Assembly (NCBI GenBank): GCA_026169575.1 | Contig: JAPFCT010000229.1 | Coordinates: forward strand, 1 to 5,084 | Direction of reading: 5' to 3' | Length of the DNA stretch: 5,084 nucleotides | Source: Faecalimonas sp. | GTDB lineage: Bacteria; Bacillota_A; Clostridia; Lachnospirales; Lachnospiraceae | In this document: positions 1-5,084 of the stretch, in pieces | How the letters are laid out: each line of letters starts with the position of its first letter | Position numbering within the stretch: position 1 is the first letter of the stretch | Notes under the pieces: model-generated | Told to the model about the DNA's origin: nothing | The model's database searches: none | The model's input: the letters and a program-made list of their open reading frames with translations, nothing else | Program-made: the position numbers and the translations under genes

Positions 1-305
1 ACGAATACCATATCTGCGCCTTTGATCGCTGCTGCGATCTCCTCTGCACTCTCCTCTGCTGCCTTCTCACCAATCTCAGGCTTTGCACCTGCTCCAAGTC
101 CTTTCGTCAGCTTCTCACCAATCTGCATCAGTGTAGGAGCTTTTGATAACTGTAATGCCTGCTTATCTGTATTAATAGCAATAAATTCGACACCGGCGAT
201 CTGTTCATCGATCATTCGGTTCACTGCGTTATTTCCGCCGCCACCGACACCAATGACGATAATTTTTGCTGCTGCTTCAGATTCATTTGTTTTAATTTCT
301 AACAA
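1..305 (-). CDS. ftsZ: Cell division protein FtsZ, N-terminal part (cut by window edge)
   Basis: FtsZ is the tubulin-like GTPase that polymerises at mid-cell into the Z ring and recruits the septal wall machinery. Only the first 101 codons are in the window, out of an expected 350-420. Visible are a short N-terminal extension (about residues 1-13), the first beta strand KIIVIGVG (14-21), the GTP-binding T1 loop GGGGNN (21-26) followed by AVNRMI, the EFIAINTD strand and T2 region (40-47), QALQLSKA (49-56), the [14 protein letters not shown]3 region (62-74) and KGADMVF (95-101), which leads to the T4 glycine motif beyond the edge. The start is TTG at 303-305: it lies 8 bases after a strong AAGGAGG, and the first in-frame ATG (codon 31) would remove the T1 loop. 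The gene directly follows divIB with no ftsA between them, after a 192-base gap with its own candidate promoter. The family call is certain; the start is very likely. Confidence 0.97.
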   Translation of the reverse strand, partial: MLEIKTNESEAAAKIIVIGVGGGGNNAVNRMIDEQIAGVEFIAINTDKQALQLSKAPTLMQIGEKLTKGLGAGAKPEIGEKAAEESAEEIAAAIKGADMVF

Positions 306-313
306 GAGTTTTT

Positions 314-320
314 CCTCCTT
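314..320 (-). promoter_or_regulatory. Ribosome binding site of ftsZ, fixes a TTG start
   Basis: AAGGAGG on the minus strand ends 8 bases before TTG (303-305). This is the only well-placed Shine-Dalgarno near the conserved FtsZ N-terminus, and there is no in-frame ATG or GTG near it, so it decides in favour of the TTG start. Confidence 0.85.
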
Positions 321-354
321 TATCGATCTACTTCTTATACATCCCTCTGGTTCT

Positions 355-376
355 ATATAGATTCTGCCATATAGAT
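355..376 (-). repeat. ATCTATAT direct repeat / short dyad in the ftsZ leader
   Basis: The octamer ATCTATAT occurs twice on the minus strand (369-376 and 355-362), 14 bases apart start to start. The same bases can form a 7-base-pair stem, TCTATAT with ATATAGA, around a 10-base loop. It lies at and just after the predicted start point of the ftsZ promoter, where an operator or 5' leader structure could act. In AT-rich DNA it may also be chance. Confidence 0.35.
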
Positions 377-378
377 AT

Positions 379-407
379 ATAATATAGTTTTTCTTCTAAT
401 TAATCAA
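379..407 (-). promoter_or_regulatory. Candidate sigma-A type promoter for ftsZ
   Basis: On the minus strand a TTGATT -35 box (402-407, 4 of 6 consensus bases) is followed after exactly 17 bases by a TATTAT -10 box (379-384, 5 of 6). Transcription would start near 372, leaving a leader of about 65 bases before the TTG start of ftsZ. Because the area is AT-rich, chance -10 matches are likely (TATATT also lies 2 bases upstream), so this is a plausible but unproven start point for separate ftsZ expression. Confidence 0.5.
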
Positions 408-497
408 TAGCCTTTTTTAGATTTTCCCATTTTTTTATAATCACATCTGTGGTTTCTTTCTGCTGATGGCAACACCTCAGATCAGGCGCAGGACCAT

Positions 498-1475
498 TTA
501 TTCATATCCCATACCACTGCCGTCATCGTAAGTGCCCGTTCCATCATCATAGACTCCGCTTCCATCATCATAGCTTCCTGTTCCGTCATCGTAAACTCCG
601 CTTCCGTCATCGTAGACTCCGCTTCCATCATCATAGCTTTCGCCCCCGCCATCGGACTGCGGATCTGTATCCGCGCTGTCATCCATTCCTTCCAGCACCT
701 GATCTTCTCCCTCTGTCACCGTACCATCTTCCGCTTCTACGGTCGGACGGAAACTGATCAGTGTGGACTGCATCGTGAAATTCTCCAGATGTACCGTTCC
801 GCTTTTTCCCTGAAGTTTTTCCAGGATCGGGGCGATCTGCGCAGCTCTGTCATCAAAATTCTCATCCCCGATATTGACTGCGATCGTCCCAAAATGCAAT
901 GTTGCCTCCGTCCCGTCAAATACAATCTTATCCGGACTTAGCTCCCATTTCTCCATCACTTTTCCGACTTGTATCACACAGCTGAATACCTTTCGGTTTT
1001 CTGCCTTCACTTTATGGTTTAGAATAACCTTCTTTACACCGACTCCTTCGATCATAGGGATCCCCGGTATGGATTCCGTCTGTTTCTTTAACACAGTTCC
1101 CTCTTCATCGAAATAGACATATTCGTTCTCATGCAGAATGCCTCCCAGCAGCTTATGTTCCTCCACACGGACTTTGATCGTCCACGGATTCTTCATACTG
1201 ATCTCTGCATGTTTCATCATTGGAAGCAGCTCATCTGGCTGAAACTTTGACTTCCAGAGCACATACAGCGAATTGCCTGACGGAGTATCGCTTTTTACCC
1301 AGTCCGCCACTTCTTTCTGCGTCAGTGACTCGATCCCCGTCACTTCGATCTTTTGTATATGAAACAACAAAAATACAGACAATGCAAGAATTGCTGCTGC
1401 GATCAACGTCACACTCAGCGCATACAGCCCGTATTTTCTTTTCTTTTGTACTTTATGATGTTTAAACGTCGTCAT
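498..1475 (-). CDS. divIB: Cell division protein DivIB/FtsQ with repetitive acidic tail
   Basis: DivIB/FtsQ is a single-pass membrane protein that, with FtsL and DivIC/FtsB, stabilises and activates the septal synthase. The 325 residues show a short basic cytoplasmic N-terminus (KKRK at 11-14), one membrane segment (about 17-39), a POTRA domain starting IQKIEVTG (40-47) and running to about 110, and the FtsQ/DivIB beta domain to about 242. After that comes an acidic low-complexity tail (245-325) ending in six YDDG[S/T]Gx repeats (281-322) and GYE. B. subtilis DivIB is about 260 residues, so most of the extra length is this tail, which should lie outside the membrane. The ATG (1473-1475) is 5 bases after AGGAGG, and an in-frame TAG at 1485-1487 rules out a longer form. 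The gene is 55 bases downstream of the ftsW-type gene, where B. subtilis has murG and murB. The family call rests on topology, the POTRA start and position; its sequence is less conserved than its neighbours'. Confidence 0.92.
   Translation of the reverse strand: MTTFKHHKVQKKRKYGLYALSVTLIAAAILALSVFLLFHIQKIEVTGIESLTQKEVADWVKSDTPSGNSLYVLWKSKFQPDELLPMMKHAEISMKNPWTIKVRVEEHKLLGGILHENEYVYFDEEGTVLKKQTESIPGIPMIEGVGVKKVILNHKVKAENRKVFSCVIQVGKVMEKWELSPDKIVFDGTEATLHFGTIAVNIGDENFDDRAAQIAPILEKLQGKSGTVHLENFTMQSTLISFRPTVEAEDGTVTEGEDQVLEGMDDSADTDPQSDGGGESYDDGSGVYDDGSGVYDDGTGSYDDGSGVYDDGTGTYDDGSGMGYE
510..635 (-). repeat. 21-base tandem repeat (six units) coding YDDG[S/T]Gx
   Basis: Six contiguous 21-base units code for YDDGSGV, YDDGSGV, YDDGTGS, YDDGSGV, YDDGTGT and YDDGSGM at residues 281-322 of DivIB. 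Unit boundaries were read codon by codon. Units 1 and 4 are identical in nucleotide sequence; the others differ by both synonymous changes (TAT/TAC, GAT/GAC) and changes at the fifth and seventh residues. The period is a multiple of three, so gain or loss of units keeps the frame. It explains the long open frame seen in the overlapping +1 phase, which is not a gene. Confidence 0.95.
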
Positions 1476-1480
1476 CCTAA

Positions 1481-1486
1481 CCTCCT
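1481..1486 (-). promoter_or_regulatory. Ribosome binding site of divIB
   Basis: A perfect AGGAGG lies 5 bases before the divIB ATG. The in-frame TAG that overlaps it excludes any upstream start. Confidence 0.85.
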
Positions 1487-1530
1487 AACAGACTTGTTGC
1501 CGCCGCGCTCTTCCGCGCCGGATGTTCTCT

Positions 1531-2616
1531 CTATTGTATCAGACCGGACACACTCAGCACAAGCCCCATTTCCATCAAAAGAAACATGACCGAAGTTCCT
1601 CCATAACTGATGAATGGGAGCGTGATCCCCGTATTTGGGATCGTGTTTGTCACTACGGCAATATTTAAGATCACCTGGATCATCATGTGCGCCATTGCCC
1701 CCGATGCGATCAGGGCTCCGAACAGATCCTGCGCATGCACTGCGATGACAAAAAAGCGCCAGATCAGGAGAAGAAACAAAAGAATGATAAACGCAGCTCC
1801 CACAAGTCCCAGTTCTTCGCATACGATAGAGAAGATCATATCATTCTGTGCCTCCGGAACAAATCCGAGTTTCTGCACACTGTTTCCCACACCTCTGCCA
1901 AACAATCCTCCCGAGCCGATCGCGTATAGCCCCTGCAGCGTCTGATATCCTTTCTCATACTTCTCCGGATTCCTCCAGATTGCAAGCCGCTCCAGCCGGT
2001 AACTCTCCACACCGAGGAAAATCCCTAAAAATCCACATCCAAGCAGACCCATCCAGATAAACTGTGCATACTTTGGACTTGCCACAAAGATCAGGATCAC
2101 TGCGATCCCCAGAATGATGATCGCAGTACTCAGATTGCTCGCACCAACCAATCCGACAACCGGAAGCGCCATGAGCATGATCTTAAAAAGTGTTTTGATC
2201 CTGCCCATCTCTTTTACATTTTTTGTGACGATCCACGCAAGAAATAAGATCAGCGCCACTTTGGCATACTCGGAAGGCTGAAAAGATAAAGGTCCCAAAG
2301 ACAACCATCTTTTGGACCCGTTATACTCATCCCCTATAAGAAGCACCGCCACCGACAGTCCGATCGCGACAAGATAGCCAATTCCTGCAAGCGGCTCCCA
2401 GACATGATAATCAATGTTCGCCACGATCAGCATCAGGACCGTTCCCAGGATCGTGGCAAACAGCTGCTTCTTTAAATAGTAAAAACGATCGTGGAATTTC
2501 AGCTCACCGTTGTAAGCGCTCGTGCTGTACAGAAGGATCAGTCCTACAAACACGAGCAGAAATACAACTGCCAGCAATGTGTAATCATACCCTTTTTTCT
2601 TTCCGGGTCTGCCCAC
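1531..2616 (-). CDS. ftsW: SEDS peptidoglycan glycosyltransferase, FtsW/SpoVE type
   Basis: This is an integral membrane SEDS protein that polymerises lipid II into glycan strands with a partner class B PBP. It has 361 residues, normal for the family, and about ten hydrophobic segments. Landmarks are GSKRWL (100-105), FQPSEYAK (112-119), the conserved YQTLQGLYAIGSGGLFG block (224-240), PEAQNDMIFSIVCEELG (254-270), whose D259 matches the essential aspartate in the extracellular loop, and NTGITLPFISYGGTS (328-342), typical of FtsW/SpoVE. The usual P-D-[LF]-G-T motif reads S-N-L-S-T (160-164). The start is GTG (2614-2616): AGGAG lies 9 bases upstream, an in-frame TGA (2623-2625) blocks extension, and the short basic N-terminus fits. 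Only 13 bases separate it from murD. In B. subtilis spoVE occupies this position, so the protein may serve sporulation, vegetative division or both; sequence alone does not decide. Confidence 0.94.
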   Translation of the reverse strand: MGRPGKKKGYDYTLLAVVFLLVFVGLILLYSTSAYNGELKFHDRFYYLKKQLFATILGTVLMLIVANIDYHVWEPLAGIGYLVAIGLSVAVLLIGDEYNGSKRWLSLGPLSFQPSEYAKVALILFLAWIVTKNVKEMGRIKTLFKIMLMALPVVGLVGASNLSTAIIILGIAVILIFVASPKYAQFIWMGLLGCGFLGIFLGVESYRLERLAIWRNPEKYEKGYQTLQGLYAIGSGGLFGRGVGNSVQKLGFVPEAQNDMIFSIVCEELGLVGAAFIILLFLLLIWRFFVIAVHAQDLFGALIASGAMAHMMIQVILNIAVVTNTIPNTGITLPFISYGGTSVMFLLMEMGLVLSVSGLIQ

Positions 2617-2625
2617 AATTCTTCA

Positions 2626-2632
2626 CTCCTTA
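2626..2632 (-). promoter_or_regulatory. ftsW ribosome binding site overlapping the murD stop
   Basis: The murD stop TAA (2630-2632) shares its last base or two with the Shine-Dalgarno of the next gene (TAAGGAG), 9 bases before a GTG start. This supports the GTG start and suggests that ribosomes finishing murD help to start the SEDS gene. Confidence 0.8.
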
Positions 2633-3982
2633 TAAATGATTTACAAGTTCTTTGAATTTATCTCCACGTTCTTCAAAATTTTTAAACATGCCCCAGCTTG
2701 CACATGCCGGAGAGAGTAACACTGCATCGCCTTCTCTTGCAAGCTTCGCACTTTCCAGGACAGCTTCCTCGAAAGTTTCTGTCAGGATCACATTGTTAAA
2801 TCCTTTCCTTCTCGCTGTCTCGGCAATCTTCTCCTTTGTCGCTCCCACCAGTACAAGGTATCTGATCTTTTCCCCGAAAGAGTCGATCCACTCATCATAG
2901 GAGGAATCTTTGTCATATCCTCCTCCGATCAGCACAGTCGGACGGTTCATCGCCTCAACTGCCTTGATCGCAGCATCCGGATTCGTCCCTTTGGAGTCAT
3001 TGTAATAGGCAACTCCGCCTTTCTCTGTCACAAACTCGATCCGGTGTGCGACTCCTCCAAAGCTTCTGATCGTCTTCCGTATTATGTCAAGCGGAACTCC
3101 ATATGCCGCCGCCATCGCGGAAGCTGCCATCACATTTTCATAATTATGTGTACCCAGAAGCTGAAGTTCTCCCGTCTCGCAGAGCACTTCTGGCTCCCCG
3201 TCGGTATAGATGATCTTTCCATCTTCGAGATAGATCCCTCTTTCTAGTTTACGTCTGCTGCTGAAATATAGAACCTGCACATCCAGATTTTCCCCGAACG
3301 TCCGCAGTACCTCATCTTCATAATTCAGTACACAGACATCTTCGGCAGTCTGATTCTTTGTGATCTCTTCCTTTGCCTGAATATATGCCTCCATCGTATG
3401 ATGGCGGTTCAGATGATCCGGCGTAATATTTAAGATCGCGCTTACCTTCGGGCGGAATGTATCAATTGTCTCAAGCTGGAAGCTGCTCATTTCCGCCACG
3501 GTCACAGAACTGTCCCGCATCTTAAGCACAGCTCCCGTATATGGTGTCCCGATATTTCCCACAACAAACACACTATCCTGGTATGCCTTCATAATCTCCC
3601 CGAGCAGAGCGGTTGTCGTTGTCTTCCCGTTTGTTCCGGTGATCGCAAGTACATCTCCTCTTCCGAAACGGTATGCAAGTTCTACTTCTCCCCAGATTGG
3701 GATCTCCCTCTCTCTTAACTGGTTTACGACCGGAAGGTCTGTCGGAACCCCGGGACTTAACACTACAAGTTCCAGCTGATCCATCACTTCCATCGGAAGA
3801 CTGCCAAGCAGAATCTCCACAGAACTCTCCCCGGCAAAATGTTTTCTTAATTTTTCTCTGTCCAGACTTTCATTTCCATCATACAGGATCACAGAAGCGC
3901 CTGCCCGCTCAAGCAGTTCTCCTGCTCCGATCCCGCTGATCCCAGTTCCGAATACAAGTACCTTTTTTCCTCTAAAATCCAT
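2630..3982 (-). CDS. murD: UDP-N-acetylmuramoyl-L-alanine--D-glutamate ligase MurD
   Basis: MurD is a cytoplasmic ATP-dependent ligase that adds D-glutamate to UDP-MurNAc-L-Ala, the second amino acid step of peptidoglycan precursor synthesis. The 450 residues match the family length. The N-terminal Rossmann-like domain starts KKVLVFGTGISGIGAGE (6-22) and contains LSPGVP (75-80). The central ATPase domain has the P-loop GTNGKTTTT (116-124), EMSSFQLE (164-171), NITPDHLNRH (185-194) with the conserved histidine, and K204, which aligns by motif with the carbamylated lysine. The C-terminal domain has HNYENVMAA (279-287), HRIEFV (313-318), NDSKGTNPDA (328-337) and LSPACASWGMFKNFEERGDKF (423-443), all MurD hallmarks. 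The ATG (3980-3982) lies 5 bases after AGGAGG and 9 bases after the mraY stop, which is in the same frame and so excludes a longer form. No key residue appears to be missing. Confidence 0.98.
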   Translation of the reverse strand: MDFRGKKVLVFGTGISGIGAGELLERAGASVILYDGNESLDREKLRKHFAGESSVEILLGSLPMEVMDQLELVVLSPGVPTDLPVVNQLREREIPIWGEVELAYRFGRGDVLAITGTNGKTTTTALLGEIMKAYQDSVFVVGNIGTPYTGAVLKMRDSSVTVAEMSSFQLETIDTFRPKVSAILNITPDHLNRHHTMEAYIQAKEEITKNQTAEDVCVLNYEDEVLRTFGENLDVQVLYFSSRRKLERGIYLEDGKIIYTDGEPEVLCETGELQLLGTHNYENVMAASAMAAAYGVPLDIIRKTIRSFGGVAHRIEFVTEKGGVAYYNDSKGTNPDAAIKAVEAMNRPTVLIGGGYDKDSSYDEWIDSFGEKIRYLVLVGATKEKIAETARRKGFNNVILTETFEEAVLESAKLAREGDAVLLSPACASWGMFKNFEERGDKFKELVNHL

Positions 3983-3987
3983 AATAC

Positions 3988-3994
3988 CCTCCTA
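3988..3994 (-). promoter_or_regulatory. murD ribosome binding site overlapping the mraY stop
   Basis: The mraY stop TAG (3992-3994) runs directly into AGGAGG (3988-3993), which lies 5 bases before the murD ATG. The stop codon is therefore part of the Shine-Dalgarno, an arrangement that favours coupled translation of mraY and murD. Confidence 0.82.
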
Positions 3995-4948
3995 AAGCGC
4001 CATCAGACCGATCAGACATAAGATTGCCGTAGCAACCGAGAAAACTGCCACAACCCTCGTCTCCGACCAGCCACAAAGTTCAAAGTGGTGGTGGATCGGC
4101 GCCATTTTAAAGATTCTTTTTCCGCCTGTCTTCTTAAAATATGTGACCTGGATCATGACAGACAGTACTTCAACCAGATAGATCAGACCCACAATCACGA
4201 TAAAGAGCGGCATCTGCAGCATATATGCCGTGGACGCCACAAATCCTCCAAGCGCCAGAGATCCGGTATCTCCCATAAAGACACTGGCAGGATAAACATT
4301 AAACAGCAGAAATCCGAGCAGCGCCCCCACAACTGCGCAGGTCACCGGCTCGATCCCGCTTCTCGTTCCGACTGCCACGACAGTAAAGAACGTCGCCACA
4401 AGCACCGTCACACTAGATGCCAGCCCATCAAGCCCATCTGTAAAATTCACCCCGTTCACAGTTCCGATCACGACAACGAACAAAAGCGGAATCGAGAGCC
4501 ATCCGATATCCAGATATTTTCCGTTGGAAAACGGGATCAGAAGTGTCAGCGGAACATTTGTCACCTTCACAAGATAATAGGCAAACACCGCGGTCACAAC
4601 GATCTGAAGCGCCATCTTCTGTTTTGGAAACAGTCCGTCTGAGCGCTTCATCACAACTTTCAGATAATCATCGAGAAATCCGATCAGCCCAAACCCAAGC
4701 GTCACAAACAACACCGGTATGATCTTCGGATATTCCTTTATATAAAATGCCGACGTGACAAGTACACTTCCCAGGATGATCACGCCACCCATCGTAGGCG
4801 TTCCTGCTTTTTTCAAATGTGACTGCACACCCTCTGTCCGCTCTGTCTGTCCCATCTTCAGCTTTCTGAGAAACGGGATCACAACCGGTCCCATCAGCAG
4901 ACTTAGCACAAAAGAAATCAGTACTGGTACAATTATTTTATAATCCAT
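3992..4948 (-). CDS. mraY: Phospho-N-acetylmuramoyl-pentapeptide-transferase MraY
   Basis: MraY transfers phospho-MurNAc-pentapeptide from UDP to undecaprenyl phosphate on the inner face of the membrane and so makes lipid I. The 318 residues are close to the Firmicute norm (324 in B. subtilis), with about ten hydrophobic segments. Signature motifs in order are SHLKKAGTPTMGG (43-55), FLDDYLK with the paired aspartates D93-D94 (91-97), NGVNFTDGLDGLA (165-177) with D171 and D174, VFMGDTGSLALGG (223-235) with D227, and MAPIHHHFEL (282-291), the histidine-rich loop diagnostic of MraY rather than WecA/TagO relatives. The ATG (4946-4948) is preceded by a modest AAAGG site 8 bases away, and an in-frame TGA a few codons upstream fixes the start. 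It is the first complete gene of the cluster here and has its own candidate promoter at 4996-5024. Confidence 0.98.
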   Translation of the reverse strand: MDYKIIVPVLISFVLSLLMGPVVIPFLRKLKMGQTERTEGVQSHLKKAGTPTMGGVIILGSVLVTSAFYIKEYPKIIPVLFVTLGFGLIGFLDDYLKVVMKRSDGLFPKQKMALQIVVTAVFAYYLVKVTNVPLTLLIPFSNGKYLDIGWLSIPLLFVVVIGTVNGVNFTDGLDGLASSVTVLVATFFTVVAVGTRSGIEPVTCAVVGALLGFLLFNVYPASVFMGDTGSLALGGFVASTAYMLQMPLFIVIVGLIYLVEVLSVMIQVTYFKKTGGKRIFKMAPIHHHFELCGWSETRVVAVFSVATAILCLIGLMAL

Positions 4949-4982
4949 AGATACACCCTTTCACTCTTTTGTTCTCATTTCG

Positions 4983-5026
4983 TTTCAACTCATACAGTAT
5001 ACTTCATTTCCTCCCCATTTTCAACT
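4983..5026 (-). repeat. AGTTGAAA direct repeat flanking the mraY promoter core
   Basis: The octamer AGTTGAAA occurs at 5019-5026, where it includes the -35 box and the end of the upstream stop codon, and again at 4983-4990, at the predicted transcription start. The copies are 36 bases apart. It could be a pair of protein contact sites or chance; the second copy has no suitable -10 box behind it. Confidence 0.35.
4996..5024 (-). promoter_or_regulatory. Strong candidate sigma-A type promoter for mraY and downstream genes
   Basis: On the minus strand TTGAAA (5019-5024, 5 of 6 consensus bases) is followed after exactly 17 bases by TATACT (4996-5001, 5 of 6). The -35 box begins at the first base after the stop codon of the upstream gene. 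Transcription would start at a purine near 4989-4990, giving a leader of about 41 bases before the mraY ATG, which holds the mraY ribosome binding site. Such a promoter would let mraY-murD-ftsW-divIB be expressed apart from the upstream PBP gene. Confidence 0.72.
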
Positions 5027-5084
5027 ACTCCTCCTCTTTTGTTTCACTGACCGGTCCTCTTTCAATCCCAAGATACGGCAGAAT
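5025..5084 (-). CDS. C-terminal end of a probable class B penicillin-binding protein (partial)
   Basis: The minus strand is open from the window edge to a TAG at 5025-5027 and gives 19 residues: ILPYLGIERG followed by PVSETKEEE. The first part resembles the short helix that closes the transpeptidase domain in SpoVD/PbpB-type class B PBPs, where a [VI]LPYLG[IV]-like motif is common in Clostridia, and the acidic end looks like a free C-terminus. Position supports this: a PBP gene often lies directly upstream of mraY in Firmicute dcw clusters, and it would supply the transpeptidase partner for the SEDS protein encoded two genes downstream of mraY. With so few residues, MurE, MurF or another protein cannot be excluded from sequence alone. 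The gap to mraY is 76 bases, wider than the others in the mraY-murD-ftsW group, and holds a promoter. Confidence 0.6.
   Translation of the reverse strand: MLPYLGIERGPVSETKEEE

Larger units (their letters stand above)
306..497 (-). other. divIB-ftsZ intergenic leader, AT-rich
   Basis: This 192-base stretch between the divIB stop and the ftsZ start is the longest non-coding part of the window. The part nearest ftsZ (about 321-445) is clearly richer in A and T than the genes. It holds a candidate promoter (379-407), a repeated ATCTATAT octamer (355-376) and the ftsZ ribosome binding site. I see no convincing rho-independent terminator after divIB: the weak CTGAGG/CC-A-TCAG stem (about 463-480) has no T run behind it, so read-through from divIB into ftsZ is possible. 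Confidence 0.6.

Noticed and set aside
22..360. Plus-strand open frame of 112 codons opposite ftsZ
   Set aside because: It lies antisense to the well-conserved FtsZ N-terminus and codes a Ser/Pro/Phe-rich peptide with no recognisable domain.
463..480. Hairpin after the divIB stop as a terminator
   Set aside because: The stem is about six pairs with a bulge and is not followed by a T run on the transcribed strand.
399..497. Short minus-strand open frame between divIB and ftsZ whose end reads like protein (ETTDVIIKKWENLKKAID then TAA)
   Set aside because: It has no ATG, no ribosome binding site and a stop just upstream; about 30 codons without a stop is possible by chance. A remnant of a lost gene cannot be excluded, but nothing positive supports it.
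482..682. Minus-strand open frame of 66 codons rich in Met, Glu and Thr overlapping the end of divIB
   Set aside because: It is the +1 frame of the 21-base repeat; a period divisible by three keeps all frames open. It has no ribosome binding site, and the divIB frame is the conserved one.
1501..1521. GC-rich inverted repeat (GCGC with a 6-base loop) between ftsW and divIB
   Set aside because: Only four contiguous pairs before a mismatch and no T run after it on the minus strand, so it is not a credible terminator.
4085..4642. Plus-strand open frame of 185 codons opposite mraY
   Set aside because: It is His/Arg/Lys/Asp-rich with no domain, typical of the antisense of a hydrophobic membrane protein gene; all MraY motifs lie on the other strand.
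4975..5020. Tiny open frames after GGGGAGG near the mraY promoter
   Set aside because: They are 4-6 codons long with wrong ribosome binding site spacing, and lie upstream of or across the predicted transcription start.

Overview
The window holds part of a division and cell wall (dcw) gene cluster, with every gene on the minus strand. It probably comes from a Gram-positive, low-to-mid GC Firmicute. I infer the Lachnospiraceae/Clostridia side from the FtsZ N-terminus (a B. subtilis-like [14 protein letters not shown] block preceded by a short [10 protein letters not shown] extension), the strong AGGAGG ribosome binding sites, the non-ATG starts and the compact gene order. No taxonomic search was possible, so only Firmicutes is firm.

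In the direction of transcription (right to left): the last 19 codons of a protein that fits the C-terminus of a class B penicillin-binding protein (5025-5084); a short gap with a near-consensus sigma-A type promoter that starts at the base after that stop codon; mraY (3992-4948); murD (2630-3982); a SEDS glycosyltransferase of the FtsW/SpoVE type (1531-2616, GTG start); divIB/ftsQ (498-1475); a 192-base AT-rich gap with its own candidate promoter; and the first 101 codons of ftsZ (1-305, TTG start), cut by the window edge. mraY-murD-ftsW are packed with gaps of 9 and 13 bases, and each stop codon overlaps the next gene's Shine-Dalgarno sequence, which suggests translational coupling.

The products act in order: MraY makes lipid I from UDP-MurNAc-pentapeptide, MurD makes a soluble precursor of that substrate, FtsW/SpoVE polymerises lipid II with a cognate class B PBP (probably the gene cut at the right edge), DivIB stabilises the septal complex, and FtsZ builds the cytokinetic ring. 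murG, murB, murC and ftsA, which lie in or near this stretch in textbook clusters, are not between the genes seen here.

The most unusual element is the C-terminus of DivIB: an acidic, low-complexity extracytoplasmic tail ending in six tandem copies of a YDDG[S/T]Gx heptapeptide, encoded by a 21-base minisatellite. I see no mobile element, CRISPR array, RNA gene or clear terminator, and nothing that amounts to a wholly new system; the region is a conserved housekeeping locus with some local peculiarities.
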